In this document: piece after piece, positions 51,499 to 60,937 of the stretch | How the letters are laid out: each line of letters starts with the position of its first letter | Position numbering within the stretch: position 1 is the stretch's first letter | Assembly: GCA_036226585.1 (NCBI GenBank) | Contig: CP108997.1 | Location: forward strand, 7,192,001 to 7,256,000 | DNA: 64,000 nucleotides | Reading direction: 5' to 3' | Source: Streptomyces sp. NBC_00708 | Lineage (GTDB): Bacteria; Actinomycetota; Actinomycetes; Streptomycetales; Streptomycetaceae | Notes under the pieces: model-generated | Told to the model about the DNA's origin: nothing | Database searches by the model: none | The model's input: only the letters and a program-made list of their open reading frames with translations | Translations under genes and position numbers: made by a program

Positions 51499-51943
51499 TC
51501 ACTGGATGCATATGCCGGTGCCACTGATCACGATGGCTTGGCCGTCGCGGAGGGTGCGGTGGTCCACGCCGCGTGCCCGGTAGCGGGCGGCGACGGTGGT
51601 GAGGATTTCGGTTTCGGGGTGGCCGGGTGAGTCGATGTGCGGCACTACCGCGTAGTCGAGGAGGGCGAGGCCGTCGAAGCGCGACGGGACTCCGTAGATC
51701 CGGGAAACCCGCGAGAGTGGCGGCAATCCGGTCCGGTGCCTGCTCGAAGTGGTCACGCAGGTCGAGTTCGACCGGTTGCAGGCCGAGTGCGTCGATCTCG
51801 CGCTCGACCGCGGCTCGGCGTTCCGCGCCGGGCAACGAGTCGATGGCGTTGGCGATCACTGCGACCTGGCCGGGGTTGCCCATCAGGGCCAGGAGCTGTT
51901 CGAGGTGGTCACCGGTCCGCCAGGAGGAGAGATACATGCGCAT
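51499..51943 (-). pseudogene. Peptidase E-like (S51) gene with internal deletion
   Basis: The 5' part from ATG 51943 reads MRMYLSSWRTGDHLEQLLAL, VAVIANAIDSLPGAERRAAV and LGLQPVELDLRDHF, the N-terminus of dipeptidase E-type proteins. After LAGFPD the frame changes and the sequence jumps to IYGVPSRFDGLALLDYAVVP, HIDSPGHPETEI and LRDGQAIVISGTG, which belongs near the C-terminus. The middle with the catalytic Ser (family motif GxSAG) is gone, so the protein cannot be active. Confidence 0.7.
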
Positions 51944-52151
51944 CCGCGCACCGTAGTCGCCCGGCGATACGTGGTGTACCTGGTCGAACGTGCCCAAGCG
52001 CCCCGGACGAACCACCAGCCGGCCACAGCTCCCACCCCCCCCAGCGCTCGACGAGCACACCGCCGACGCGAAGGACTGGGGAAGGGGCGGGGTTTTGCGG
52101 ACGAATCAGCCCATCCGAACGGTTCGAACAGTGATCACTACTGTGAGGCGG

Positions 52152-53921
52152 ATGAAAGACGTGAGCTCGGATCCGGGGACCCCGGACCACCGCAGCGCCC
52201 TTCGGTACCTGTGGTGGCTGGTCACCAGTCAGCGCCGCCGGATCGCCGCCGGTGCGTTGTTCGGCAGTGCCTGGATGCTCTGCCTGGCACTGCCGCCCTA
52301 CCTCCTGTCGCGCGCCATCGACGACGGGCTCGAACCGGGGCGTTGGACCGCGCTCGTCGGCTGGGTCGCCGCACTGATGGGCGTCGGGGTGCTGAACGCG
52401 TGGCTGGCCATCATGCGGCACCGGACGATGACCAGGGTGCGGATCGACGCCTCGTTCCGTTCCGTACAGGTGGTGGTCAGGCACGCGACCGGGCTCGGAG
52501 GGGCGCTGCCGCGCAAGGTCACCGCCGGGGAGGTGGTGACGATCGGGTTCGGCGATGTCGGTGTGATTGCCCAGACGCTGACCATCACGGGGCCGGGCGT
52601 CGGGGCGGTCCTCGTCTATGTCGCCGTGGCCGCGTTGCTGCTGACCGTTTCACCGTTGCTCGCCGTGGTGGTGCTGCTCGGCGTTCCGCTGCTCGCGGTG
52701 CTGGTCGGCCCGCTGCTGGGCCGGTTGCAGGGCATCGAAGCGGCCTACCGGGAGCAGCAGGGCTCACTTGCCGCGCGCTTCGGGGACATCGTCGGCGGGC
52801 TGCGCGTGCTCAACGGCATCGGTGGCAAGGAGGTGTACGCCGACCGGTACCGGCGCGGCTCGCAGGCGCTGCGGGCGGAGGGATACCGCGTCGGTACGGT
52901 GACCAGCTGGATCCAGGCCCTGGGCGTCGGCCTGCCCACCCTGTTCCTCGGGGCGGTGACCTGGCTGGCGGCCCGGATGGCCACCCAAGGGGACATCTCC
53001 GTCGGCGAGTTGGTTGCCGTGTACGGGTACACCGCGGTGCTGGTGGTGCCGGTCTCGTTCTTCATCGAGGGTGGCTACGACCTCACGCGCGGGCTGGTCG
53101 CCGCACGCCGGGTCGTCCGGTTCCTGGCCCTGCGACCCGATGCCCCGGACAAGGAGCCCACCTCCGGGGGGCCCGAGGCCCCGGCCGTGCTCCGTGACCC
53201 GGAGACCGGGGTCGAGGTGGTGCCCGGCAGGCTGACCGCGCTCGTCAGTGCCCGTTCCGCAGAGAGCGCGGCGGTCATCGACCGGCTCGGCCGGTTCTCC
53301 GCGTCGGCCGCTACCTGGGGCGGGATACAGCTGGACGAGATCGACCTGACGCAGGTGCGCCGGCGGATCCTGGTCGCGGACAATGAGGCGGACCTGTTCG
53401 CCGGTCCGCTGCGCGAAGTGATCTGCGGCGACCGCGAGGTGGACGAGGACACCATCGCCCGGGGCGTCCACGCGGCCGTGGCGCAGGACATCGTCCGCGG
53501 TCTGCCGCGCGGACTGGACTCGCCCGTCGAGGCGCAGGGCCGCAACCTCTCCGGAGGCCAGCGGCAGCGCGTCCGGCTGGTCCGGGCGCTGCTCGCCGAC
53601 CCCGAGGTCCTCCTGGCGGTCGAACCGACATCGGCCCTCGACGCACACACCGAGGCGGCCGTCGCCACCCGTCTGCGTACCGCACGCTCCGGCCGCACCA
53701 CGGTCGTCACCAGTACCTCGCCGCTCCTGCTGGACCAGGCGGACACCGTGCACTACCTGGTCGACGGAGCAGTCGCCGCCGTCGGCACCCACCGCGAACT
53801 CCTGGACAGTCGGCCCGACTACCGCCACATGGTCTCCCGGGGCACGGGGGACGAGGGCCCCGGCCGTACGAACGCCGAAACCACCGGGCGAACCCCGTCC
53901 CGCCAGGAGGCCGCACGATGA
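52152..53921 (+). CDS. ABC exporter half-transporter with degenerate ATP site (subunit 1)
   Basis: 589 aa from ATG 52152. Six-helix type-1 exporter membrane domain (residues 20-310), then an NBD whose Walker A is lost (VSARSAESAAVI instead of GxxGxGKS/T), whose Walker B Asp is Val (LLAVEPTSALD) and whose H-loop His is missing (VTSTSPLLLD), while the signature NLSGGQRQR is perfect. It overlaps the next subunit gene by ATGA. The pair forms a heterodimer; this half supplies only the signature to the working ATP site. Substrate unknown, probably peptide, lipid or drug. Confidence 0.9.
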   Translation: MKDVSSDPGTPDHRSALRYLWWLVTSQRRRIAAGALFGSAWMLCLALPPYLLSRAIDDGLEPGRWTALVGWVAALMGVGVLNAWLAIMRHRTMTRVRIDASFRSVQVVVRHATGLGGALPRKVTAGEVVTIGFGDVGVIAQTLTITGPGVGAVLVYVAVAALLLTVSPLLAVVVLLGVPLLAVLVGPLLGRLQGIEAAYREQQGSLAARFGDIVGGLRVLNGIGGKEVYADRYRRGSQALRAEGYRVGTVTSWIQALGVGLPTLFLGAVTWLAARMATQGDISVGELVAVYGYTAVLVVPVSFFIEGGYDLTRGLVAARRVVRFLALRPDAPDKEPTSGGPEAPAVLRDPETGVEVVPGRLTALVSARSAESAAVIDRLGRFSASAATWGGIQLDEIDLTQVRRRILVADNEADLFAGPLREVICGDREVDEDTIARGVHAAVAQDIVRGLPRGLDSPVEAQGRNLSGGQRQRVRLVRALLADPEVLLAVEPTSALDAHTEAAVATRLRTARSGRTTVVTSTSPLLLDQADTVHYLVDGAVAAVGTHRELLDSRPDYRHMVSRGTGDEGPGRTNAETTGRTPSRQEAAR

Positions 53922-55675
53922 CCACGCCCTCGTCCCTCCCCGTCGCCGAGCCGTCCCGGATACGACGCGCAGCCCTCCGGCTGGTCCGGCTCGACGGGCG
54001 GACCTTCGCCGTCATGCTCGGTCTTAACGCCCTCGCCGCCGCTGCCGGACTCGTCGGCCCGTGGCTGCTCGGCCGCATCATCGATGAAGTCAGGGCTGGA
54101 GCCCCGGTGGCCTCCGTGGACCGCCTCGCATGCGCCATCCTGGCCTTCGCGCTGGTGCAGCTCGTCCTGGTGCGTTACGCGAGTTACGTCGGCCACCGCT
54201 TCGGCGAGCGGGCCCTGGCCCGCATCCGCGAACAGTTCACCGACCGGGCGCTCGCCCTGCCCGCCGCTGTGATCGAACGGGCCGGCACCGGCGACCTGAT
54301 GACCCGTGGCACCACCGATGTCGCTGCGGTCGGCTACACGCTGCGCAGCGCCGGGCCGGAGATCCTCGTCGCCGGGGTCCAGGCGCTGTTCATCCTCGGC
54401 GCGGTCTTCCTGGTGGACCCGCTGCTCGGAGCGTGCGGGGTGGTGGGCCTGTTCGGCATCTGGATCGCCTCCCGCTGGTACCTGCGCCGGGCGCTCACCG
54501 CGTACCTCGCCGAAGGGGCCGCCCACTCGGCGCTCGCGGAACAGCTCGCGGCCACCGCGACCGGCGCTCGCACCATCGAATCCCTCGGCCTCCAGCAGCA
54601 GCGCATCACCGCGTGCCAGGAACAGATCGAGGCGTGCCGGGCCACCCGGAAGCGGACCCTGTTCCTGCGCAGTGTGCTCTTCCCGGCGATCGACATCTCC
54701 TACGTCGTTCCCGTCGCCGGTGTCCTGCTCATCGGCGGCCTGCTGCACAGCCACGGTGCGATGAGCCTGGGGGCTGTGGTCGCCTCGGCCCTGTACCTGC
54801 GTCAGCTCTCCCAGCCCTTGGACGTCATCCTCCAGCAGATGGAACAACTGCAGAGCAGCAGCGCATCCTTCGCCAGGGTCGAAGGGCTCGGCCTGGCCCC
54901 GCAGACACCGGCGGCGGCCGCCCGCAACCCGTCCGACGACCGGATCGAGGTGACTGGGGCGCGCTACGCGTACGACGGCGGGAGCGACGTTCTGCACGGC
55001 GTCGACCTGACCGTCCGGCCCGGCGAACGCCTGGTGGTCGTCGGACCGTCCGGTGCGGGCAAGACCACCCTGGGCAGGCTGTTGGCGGGTGTGGAGACGC
55101 CCCGCTCGGGCTCGGTGACGGTGGGCGGCATACCGGTCGCCGACCTGGGTCCCACTCAACTGCGCAAGCACGTTGTCCTCGTCACTCAGGAGCACCATGT
55201 CTTCCTGGGCACGCTCCGCGACAACCTGCAGATCGCCTCCGCCCACGCCACTGACGCCGAACTGTGGGCGGCACTCACCGGCGTCGGCGCGGACTGGGCG
55301 CGTGAACTCCCCGACGGCCTCGACACCGACCTGGGCCCGGACGGCCACCGCCCGGATGGCGCGCAGTCCCAGCAACTCGCTCTGGCACGCGTGGTACTGG
55401 CCGACCCGCACACCCTGATACTCGACGAGGCCACCGCCCTCCTGGACCCGCAGACCGCCCGCCACACGGAACGGGCCCTGGCCGCCGTCCTGCGGGGCCG
55501 GACCGTCATCGCCATCGCCCATCGTCTGCATACGGCCCACGACGCCGACCGGGTCGCCGTGATGGAGGCCGGCCGTCTCACCGAACTCGGCACCCACGAC
55601 GACCTGGTCGCGGCCGACGGTGCCTATGCCGCCCTCTGGCACTCCTGGCACGGCGAGCGGCCTACCACTCGGTGA
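53918..55675 (+). CDS. ABC exporter half-transporter with intact Walker motifs (subunit 2)
   Basis: 585 aa. Membrane domain (about 25-320), then an NBD with Walker A VVGPSGAGKTTLGRLL, Walker B LILDEATALLD, H-loop IAIAHRLH, but a degenerate signature (DGAQSQQLALARV in place of LSGGQ). It therefore supplies Walker A/B to the site completed by the LSGGQ of subunit 1, leaving the second site non-hydrolytic, as in TM287/288- or TAP-type exporters. Co-translated with subunit 1; the short inverted repeat CCCTGC/GCAGGG after the stop may terminate the operon. Confidence 0.92.
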   Translation: MTTPSSLPVAEPSRIRRAALRLVRLDGRTFAVMLGLNALAAAAGLVGPWLLGRIIDEVRAGAPVASVDRLACAILAFALVQLVLVRYASYVGHRFGERALARIREQFTDRALALPAAVIERAGTGDLMTRGTTDVAAVGYTLRSAGPEILVAGVQALFILGAVFLVDPLLGACGVVGLFGIWIASRWYLRRALTAYLAEGAAHSALAEQLAATATGARTIESLGLQQQRITACQEQIEACRATRKRTLFLRSVLFPAIDISYVVPVAGVLLIGGLLHSHGAMSLGAVVASALYLRQLSQPLDVILQQMEQLQSSSASFARVEGLGLAPQTPAAAARNPSDDRIEVTGARYAYDGGSDVLHGVDLTVRPGERLVVVGPSGAGKTTLGRLLAGVETPRSGSVTVGGIPVADLGPTQLRKHVVLVTQEHHVFLGTLRDNLQIASAHATDAELWAALTGVGADWARELPDGLDTDLGPDGHRPDGAQSQQLALARVVLADPHTLILDEATALLDPQTARHTERALAAVLRGRTVIAIAHRLHTAHDADRVAVMEAGRLTELGTHDDLVAADGAYAALWHSWHGERPTTR

Positions 55676-55794
55676 GACGGCCCTGCCAACCCCCGCAGGG
55701 GGCGGTCCGGATCTGACAGGGCGTGGCTGTCGACCTGGACGTTCACCAGAGCATTGACGTGTCCCTGACTGGGCGATACGCTCCAGAAACCGAG

Positions 55795-55812
55795 TCTGAG
55801 AGCGCTCTCAGA
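55795..55812. promoter_or_regulatory. LacI-type operator upstream of the GH64 gene
   Basis: Perfect 18-bp palindrome TCTGAGAGCGCTCTCAGA with the central CG typical of LacI/GalR-family sites (compare the CebR site TGGGAGCGCTCCCA of Streptomyces). It lies about 65 bp before the glucanase start. No LacI gene is nearby, so the regulator acts in trans. Confidence 0.75.
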
Positions 55813-55875
55813 GTCGTTCAGGGCATCTCGCACCGGCTACCTCCACAGCACGGCCTTCCGGATGAGGAGTAGAGC

Positions 55876-57111
55876 ATGTCTGCCAACCTTCCTTCCGCTC
55901 CCCGTACGCGCAGGGCCCGCCGCCCCAGGGCAGCAGCCCTGGTCGCCGCGCTCGCACTGGCCGGCGGATGTCTCGTCGCTACCCAGGTCACCGCCGCCAC
56001 CGAGGCCGCGGCCGTCCCCGCGACCATCCCGCTCACGCTCACCAACAACTCCGGGCGCGGCGAGCAGGTGCACGTCTACGTCATCGGCACCGAACTCTCG
56101 TCCGGGCGCCAGGGCTGGGCCGACGCGAACGGCACCTTCCATCCGTGGCCCGCCGGTGGCAACCCTCCGACGCCCGCTCCCGACGCGTCCATCGCGGGCC
56201 CGGCCAACGGGCAGTCGAAGACGATCCGGATGCCGAAGTTCTCCGGCCGGGTCTACTTCTCCTACGGGCAGAAGCTGGTCTTCAAGCTCACCACCGGCGG
56301 TCTGGTGCAGCCCGCGGTGCAGAACCCGAGCGACCCGAACGCGAACATCCTCTTCAACTGGACCGAGTACACGCTCAACGACGCGGGTCTGTGGATCAAC
56401 AGCACCCAGGTCGACATGTTCTCCGCTCCTTACGCGGTCGGCGTGAAGCGCCCGAACGGCACCACCCTGAGCACCGGCCACCTGAAGCCCGGTGGCTACA
56501 AGGCGTTCTTCGACTCCCTGCGCAGCCAGTCGGGCGGCTGGGGCGGGCTCATCAGGACCCGCTCCGACGGGACGATCCTGCGGGCGCTCGCCCCCGGCCA
56601 CGGCATCGAGGCCGGGGCGCTGCCGGCCTCCGTCATGAACGACTACGTCAACCGGGTCTGGAGCAAGTACGCCTCGCAGACGCTGACCGTCCAGCCGTTC
56701 GCGGACCAGCCGAACACGAAGTACTTCGGACGGGTCCAGGGCAACACCATGAACTTCACCAACAGTTCGGGAGCGGTCGTCACCAGCTTCCAGAAGCCCG
56801 ACTCGGACAGCATCTTCGGCTGCTACAAGCTCCTCGACGCACCCAACGACCTGGTCCGGGGGCCCATCTCCCGTACCCTGTGCGCCGGTTACAACCGGTC
56901 GACGCTGCTGAGCAACCCCAACCAGCCCGACGCGAACGACGCGAACTTCTACAAGGACGCGGTCACCAATCACTACTCCGCCAAGATCCACGCCCAGATG
57001 GCCGACGGCAAGGCCTACGGCTTCGCCTTCGACGACGTGGGCGCCCACGAATCGCTCGTGCACGACGGCGACCCGCAACAGGCGTACATCACGCTGGACC
57101 CGTTCAACTAG
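55876..57111 (+). CDS. Secreted glycoside hydrolase family 64 beta-1,3-glucanase
   Basis: 411 aa from ATG 55876, with GAGGAG 6 nt upstream. Twin-arginine-like or long Sec signal at residues 1-45 (RRARRPRAAALVAALALAGG). Mature enzyme starts VPATIPLTLTNNSGRGEQVHVYVIG and shows GH64 landmarks: RVYFSYGQKLVFKL, NWTEYTLND (catalytic acid region), GHGIEAGALPASVMNDYVN, and the ending YGFAFDDVGAHESLVHDGDPQQAYITLDPF. GH64 enzymes release laminari-oligosaccharides, mostly pentamers, from beta-1,3-glucan such as fungal walls. Probably repressed via the LacI-type palindrome. Confidence 0.93.
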   Translation: MSANLPSAPRTRRARRPRAAALVAALALAGGCLVATQVTAATEAAAVPATIPLTLTNNSGRGEQVHVYVIGTELSSGRQGWADANGTFHPWPAGGNPPTPAPDASIAGPANGQSKTIRMPKFSGRVYFSYGQKLVFKLTTGGLVQPAVQNPSDPNANILFNWTEYTLNDAGLWINSTQVDMFSAPYAVGVKRPNGTTLSTGHLKPGGYKAFFDSLRSQSGGWGGLIRTRSDGTILRALAPGHGIEAGALPASVMNDYVNRVWSKYASQTLTVQPFADQPNTKYFGRVQGNTMNFTNSSGAVVTSFQKPDSDSIFGCYKLLDAPNDLVRGPISRTLCAGYNRSTLLSNPNQPDANDANFYKDAVTNHYSAKIHAQMADGKAYGFAFDDVGAHESLVHDGDPQQAYITLDPFN

Positions 57112-57726
57112 ACGTTGTCCGCGGACGGGCCCGCCGCAACCTGGGCTGCCGGTCTGGCGGCCGTGTCGATCAGCGGCAGCCGGGTGGAATCCTGCGGCGG
57201 CCTGCCCTGCGTACCGCCACGGGCCCGGCCGGGTGCGCGCTGTGCAACGACCGCGCACCGCTTGCCGCACCCCGCCCCCGCTGCGGTTCCGTTCCGGTAT
57301 TGCTCAGGGCAGTCAGTACGTGACCCAACTTGTTCGGCATCACGGCGATGAGAACAGCACCCTGGGGGAGAGGTGCATTCAACGCTCTGTCCCCGACCGG
57401 CGATGAGGGCCACCGTATGCTCCCTGGCCGGCTCCGAACTCCCGGCGCCGAGCCCTGCCTCGGCCGGTACGCCTTCCTCCGCCGTCTGCTCGGCACCAGG
57501 CTCGACGCTGCCCACGACATCCTGAACACCGACGCCCCTCGCCTCGACACCCATCGTCAAGGCCTTGCACACCCTCCTGGACGGCGGCTGCACCGGGCCC
57601 GAGACCGTCATCCACGGCGACCTCTGGCGAAGGCAACAGCGCAGGACTTCTTGGGCCGGTGCGTTGGAGTGCGCCTCCTGCTCCGAAGGGGGGATCCGGG
57701 TGCCGGTCGGTGCGAGGAGCCGGTGC
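57112..57726. other. 615-bp stretch without a recognisable gene
   Basis: Between the GH64 stop and the DinB-type gene stop. Open frames exist on both strands but their peptides are low-complexity Arg/Pro/Gly sequences without domains, lack ribosome sites and have no partner. It may hold remnants too decayed to identify. Confidence 0.4.
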
Positions 57727-58215
57727 TCAGCGGGGTCCGAGTCCTGTTTGTCCATCGAGGAGTTCGCGGACGATGTCCAGATGGCCGGCGTGCCGTGCGG
57801 TCTCCTCGACAACGTGCAGGATGATCCCGCGCAGGTCGAAGAGTTCGTCCCCGAGAGGTTCTGGGTGCCGGCCCTGCGGGGGCGCTGACAACGGCGTCCG
57901 GGCGATCACAGCATCGGAACGGCGGCACTGGGCGTCGTAGAAGGCGAAAACGACCTCCGGCTCTCGCGGGGTCGTCAGCGGGGCATGGTCATCCGGCCAC
58001 GGCAGCGGTTCGGCCGCTCCGGTGACGACCTCCTGGAACCAGTGCCGCTCCGCGTGCCCCAGATGCTCTATGAGCCCCAGAGGCGTCCAACCCGAAGGCA
58101 ACACCGGCGTGGTCAGCGCCTGCCTGTCGAGCCCGTCGACAATCGCCACAACGCTGGCCCGCTGCGCCGCGAGGAACGCCGACAGCGTCTTCTTCTCCTT
58201 GCTCTCTGTGTCCAT
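57727..58215 (-). CDS. DinB-family (DUF664) protein
   Basis: 162 aa from ATG 58215. Four-helix bundle with metal-type His: TPLGLIEHLGHAERHWFQEV, then VEETARHAGHLDIVRELLDG. The ending HAGHLDI is diagnostic of the DUF664/DinB superfamily, whose actinomycete members are putative thiol- (mycothiol-) dependent S-transferases. Substrate unknown. Confidence 0.85.
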   Translation of the reverse strand: MDTESKEKKTLSAFLAAQRASVVAIVDGLDRQALTTPVLPSGWTPLGLIEHLGHAERHWFQEVVTGAAEPLPWPDDHAPLTTPREPEVVFAFYDAQCRRSDAVIARTPLSAPPQGRHPEPLGDELFDLRGIILHVVEETARHAGHLDIVRELLDGQTGLGPR

Positions 58216-58506
58216 GCGCGCATCGTGCCAGGAGCCACTGACAAGCCCGCCACTGATGTGCCCACTGCGTGACGGCTGTGTGCCACCGTCACCCGTTGAT
58301 GGCACCGACGACGAGAGAGGTTGCCTCCTGGTGGTCCACGAGCTCGTCGTAGCGGATGGCGACCGCACCGATTCCGCAAGCGCTGAAGCCGACCTCACCG
58401 GTTCGGGCAATCGGGCTCACCCCGGCGGGTGCTGTCGCAGGCTCAAGGCCGCCGTTTCGCTGATCCTCGACCTGCTGCCACCGGTGGTCGTCGGAGGCCG
58501 CCCCGG

Positions 58507-59358
58507 TCACGCCGTAGTCGTGCACTCACCGGCCAGGAACGGATTCAACAGCTCCAGCAGGGCGTGTGGCCGATGCAACGGGATGATGTGGCCGCAGTCC
58601 TCGATGACGTGCCCGGTCAGGTCGTCGGTGACAGGGCGGAGCTGGCGTTCCAGCGCGGTACCGACGGGCTGGGCGCCCACTGCCATGGTCGGCACGGTCA
58701 GACGGGTGGTGGCGACGCCCTGCGCGATCTGCCGTGCGCTTTCGGGCAGAGCCCGGTAGTACGAGAACGCGCGGCTCAACGCACCGGGGCCCGTGTACGC
58801 CCGGACAAAGGCGTCCCTGATGGCGGAAGGCACTCCGTAGCCGAGCGTGCCAGTGCGCAGGAACCAGTCGATGTAGGTGGCCTCGTGGCCTTCCAGCACG
58901 GTCTCGGCGAGGCGAGGTTCGGCAGTGTGGAAGCCGAACCACCAGGGTGGCCCGTCGGCCAGGAAGTCCTCGGCGCCGGGCAGCCCGCCCAGTACGGATT
59001 CCATGACGACGAGGCGCCGGACGGCATCGGGGTGACGGAGGGCGAGGAGGAAGGCCGCCGGTGTCCCCGCGTCGATGCCCACCACTGATGCGGAGCTCTC
59101 GCCGAGCTCGGTGAGAAGGGCTGCAGCGTCCTCGGCGAGGCCGGCGGCATCGTATCCGGACGTGGCCGGGCTGCTGGCGCCGAAGCCGCGCAAGTCCGGA
59201 GCGATGACGCGGTAGCGGCCGGACAGGCCGGCCATGATGTCCGTCCACAGCTCCCAGGTATGGGGGAAGCCGTGCAACAGCAGGACGGCCGGACCGGAGC
59301 CGTCGATGGCGACGTTGAGCTCGGTCCCGTTCACGGCGACTCGTCGCAGTACGGGCAT
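58507..59358 (-). CDS. Alpha/beta hydrolase, epoxide-hydrolase/dehalogenase-like
   Basis: 283 aa from ATG 59358, with GGGAG 9 nt upstream. Oxyanion motif LLHGFPHTWELW, substrate-loop DLRGFGASSPA, nucleophile elbow VVGIDAGTPAAF with Asp nucleophile, and C-terminal His in EDCGHIIPLHRP. The cap domain has WWFGFHTAEPRLAETVLEGHEATYIDWFL, typical of bacterial epoxide hydrolase-like proteins. Divergent from the HxlR regulator at 59461, which is the likely controller. Confidence 0.87.
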   Translation of the reverse strand: MPVLRRVAVNGTELNVAIDGSGPAVLLLHGFPHTWELWTDIMAGLSGRYRVIAPDLRGFGASSPATSGYDAAGLAEDAAALLTELGESSASVVGIDAGTPAAFLLALRHPDAVRRLVVMESVLGGLPGAEDFLADGPPWWFGFHTAEPRLAETVLEGHEATYIDWFLRTGTLGYGVPSAIRDAFVRAYTGPGALSRAFSYYRALPESARQIAQGVATTRLTVPTMAVGAQPVGTALERQLRPVTDDLTGHVIEDCGHIIPLHRPHALLELLNPFLAGECTTTA

Positions 59359-59460
59359 GGAGGTGACTCCCAGGAAGGTGAGGAATAGTGACAGGGTCAC
59401 CGTAGGAAACTAGCCTGGTCCTTCCAAGACGGCACTTTCCCCTCAGGTGGTGAGCTCCCG

Positions 59461-59889
59461 GTGACCACTCCCACGCCCGGCGAACCCGGCCGGCGGCCAG
59501 GTGCGCGCGGTGACCTTCTGGACCCGCTCTGTCCGACGCGCCAGCTGCTCGACCGGGTCGGCACCAAGTGGACGTCGATGGTGGTGAAAATCCTGGCCGA
59601 GGCGCATCCCGGCGAAGTCCGGTTCGCGGAACTCCGACGCCGCGTCCCGGGCATCTCTCAGAAGATGCTGTCCGTCACGCTCCAGAGCCTGACCCGCGAC
59701 GGCCTGGTCTCGCGCCGCGTCGAACCCACGGTGCCGCCGGCCGTCCACTACCGGCTCACCGGCCTGGGTCTGTCCCTCGAAGGTCCCCTTTCCGCCCTCC
59801 GGGACTGGGCCGAGACACACATGCCGGAGATCGACCGCAACAACCGGATCATCGAGGGCCGGTCAGCGGAACAGGAAGAGCTCCAGTGA
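59461..59889 (+). CDS. HxlR-family regulator
   Basis: 142 aa from GTG 59461. Winged helix: CPTRQLLDRVGTKWTSMVVKIL, RFAELRRRVPGISQKMLSVTLQSLTRDGLVSRRV, wing VPPAVHYRLTGLGLSLEGPL. The single Cys24 near the N-terminus is a typical HxlR feature and may sense thiol or quinone stress. It is divergent from the 58507 hydrolase gene, an arrangement usual for HxlR with its target. Confidence 0.87.
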   Translation: MTTPTPGEPGRRPGARGDLLDPLCPTRQLLDRVGTKWTSMVVKILAEAHPGEVRFAELRRRVPGISQKMLSVTLQSLTRDGLVSRRVEPTVPPAVHYRLTGLGLSLEGPLSALRDWAETHMPEIDRNNRIIEGRSAEQEELQ

Positions 59890-59954
59890 CCTGAGTCGCA
59901 GGTTCGTCGGCAGTTGGCGGCGACTTCGTCGAGGATCTCCTCGGCGCTCTTCGG
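59886..59954 (-). pseudogene. C-terminal tail of an IS630-type transposase
   Basis: Minus strand reads PKSAEEILDEVAANCRRTCD then SGH, the characteristic end of IS630-family transposases (TK.A..IL..VAR.C.R...SGH). Only these 23 codons remain; the rest of the element is not found next to it. Marks a former insertion between the HxlR and LysR genes. Confidence 0.5.
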
Positions 59955-60032
59955 TCACAAGAAGGCGAGGCAGCCGTGCTTGCCCGGCCCGCCTCGCTCC
60001 TGGTTCGCGAGGAGGGCGGACCGCGGACGGAC

Positions 60033-60866
60033 TCAGCCGCGCTGCCGCGATGCGGCGGCGATCAGGAGGGTGACGTGCTCGCGGTGGTCGTCGTTCCGGC
60101 GGGCGATGACGATCCGGCTCGGCCCCGCGTCGGGAACGGGGATGCATTCAATGCCCGGCGCCACGGGTGTGACGAGTGAGCGAGGCAGGACCGCGACGAC
60201 ACGGCCGATCCTCACCAGAGCGATGAGTTCGCCGGCATCAGAGATCTCCGGACCGCTCCCGCCGCCGGGGACACCCGCCCACCGCGGGAAGACCTCATTG
60301 CTGAGGTCGCCCAAGGAGATACTGTCGCGCCCGGCGAGCCGGTGGCTTTCGGGGAGGACGGCCACCCGGTCCTCGACGTGGAGCGTCTCGGTGGCCAGTC
60401 CGCCGAGGTCATCGAACGGGACGTAGAGAAGGCCCGCGTCGGCGCGTCCGTCGCGCAGATGATCGGTGCGGTCAGTGGCACCGCTGAAGAGGATGTCGAC
60501 CCGCCGGGCACCGGGCTGCTCCGCGTAGGCGGCGAGGATCCCGGAGAGCAGGTTCGCGTCCCCTCCGGGTTTGATCACGAATCTGAGCGGTGCGTCGTCG
60601 GCGGCGCGTTGAGTGTTCCGCACGGCGACCGTCATCGCGTTCAGCGCATGCCGCCCGTGCTCCAGCAGGGCCGCGCCTGCAGGCGTCAGTACGACGCTGC
60701 GGCTGGTGCGGTCGAAGAGCGTGACGCGCAGCCGGGACTCGATGCGCTTGATGCTCTTCGACAGGGCGGGCTGCGCGACGGCGAGCCTGCCGGCGGCGCG
60801 ACCGAAGTGCAGCTCCTCGGCGACAGTGACGAAGTACCGCAGCTCCCTGACCTCCAGCAGATCCAT
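60033..60866 (-). CDS. LysR-family transcriptional regulator
   Basis: 277 aa. HTH residues 1-60 (LLEVRELRYFVTVAEELHFG, AVAQPALSKSIKRIESRL, LFDRTSRSVVLTPAG), then the periplasmic-binding-like effector domain. At 277 residues it is slightly short for LysR, but the second subdomain is present (RIGRVVAVLPRSLVTPVAPGI). Divergent from the Dabb-type gene at 60938, its probable target. Confidence 0.88.
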   Translation of the reverse strand: MDLLEVRELRYFVTVAEELHFGRAAGRLAVAQPALSKSIKRIESRLRVTLFDRTSRSVVLTPAGAALLEHGRHALNAMTVAVRNTQRAADDAPLRFVIKPGGDANLLSGILAAYAEQPGARRVDILFSGATDRTDHLRDGRADAGLLYVPFDDLGGLATETLHVEDRVAVLPESHRLAGRDSISLGDLSNEVFPRWAGVPGGGSGPEISDAGELIALVRIGRVVAVLPRSLVTPVAPGIECIPVPDAGPSRIVIARRNDDHREHVTLLIAAASRQRG

Positions 60867-60873
60867 TCCTTCA

Positions 60874-60888
60874 GGTTATCGAATAGCC
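60874..60888. promoter_or_regulatory. Possible LysR-type binding site
   Basis: Imperfect palindrome GGTTAT-CGA-ATAGCC (T-N-A type dyad) 8 bp before the LysR start, in the 71-bp divergent region with the Dabb-type gene. Position fits autoregulation; symmetry is only moderate. Confidence 0.35.
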
Positions 60889-60937
60889 GCGGAAGAGGTC
60901 TTGGACGCGGCCGGGTAGCCGGTGGTCATATGGATGC

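Noticed and set aside
58216..58506. Minus-strand frame with RYDELVDHQEATS-like peptide
   Set aside because: Looks faintly protein-like but has no start signal or recognisable family and is too short to support.
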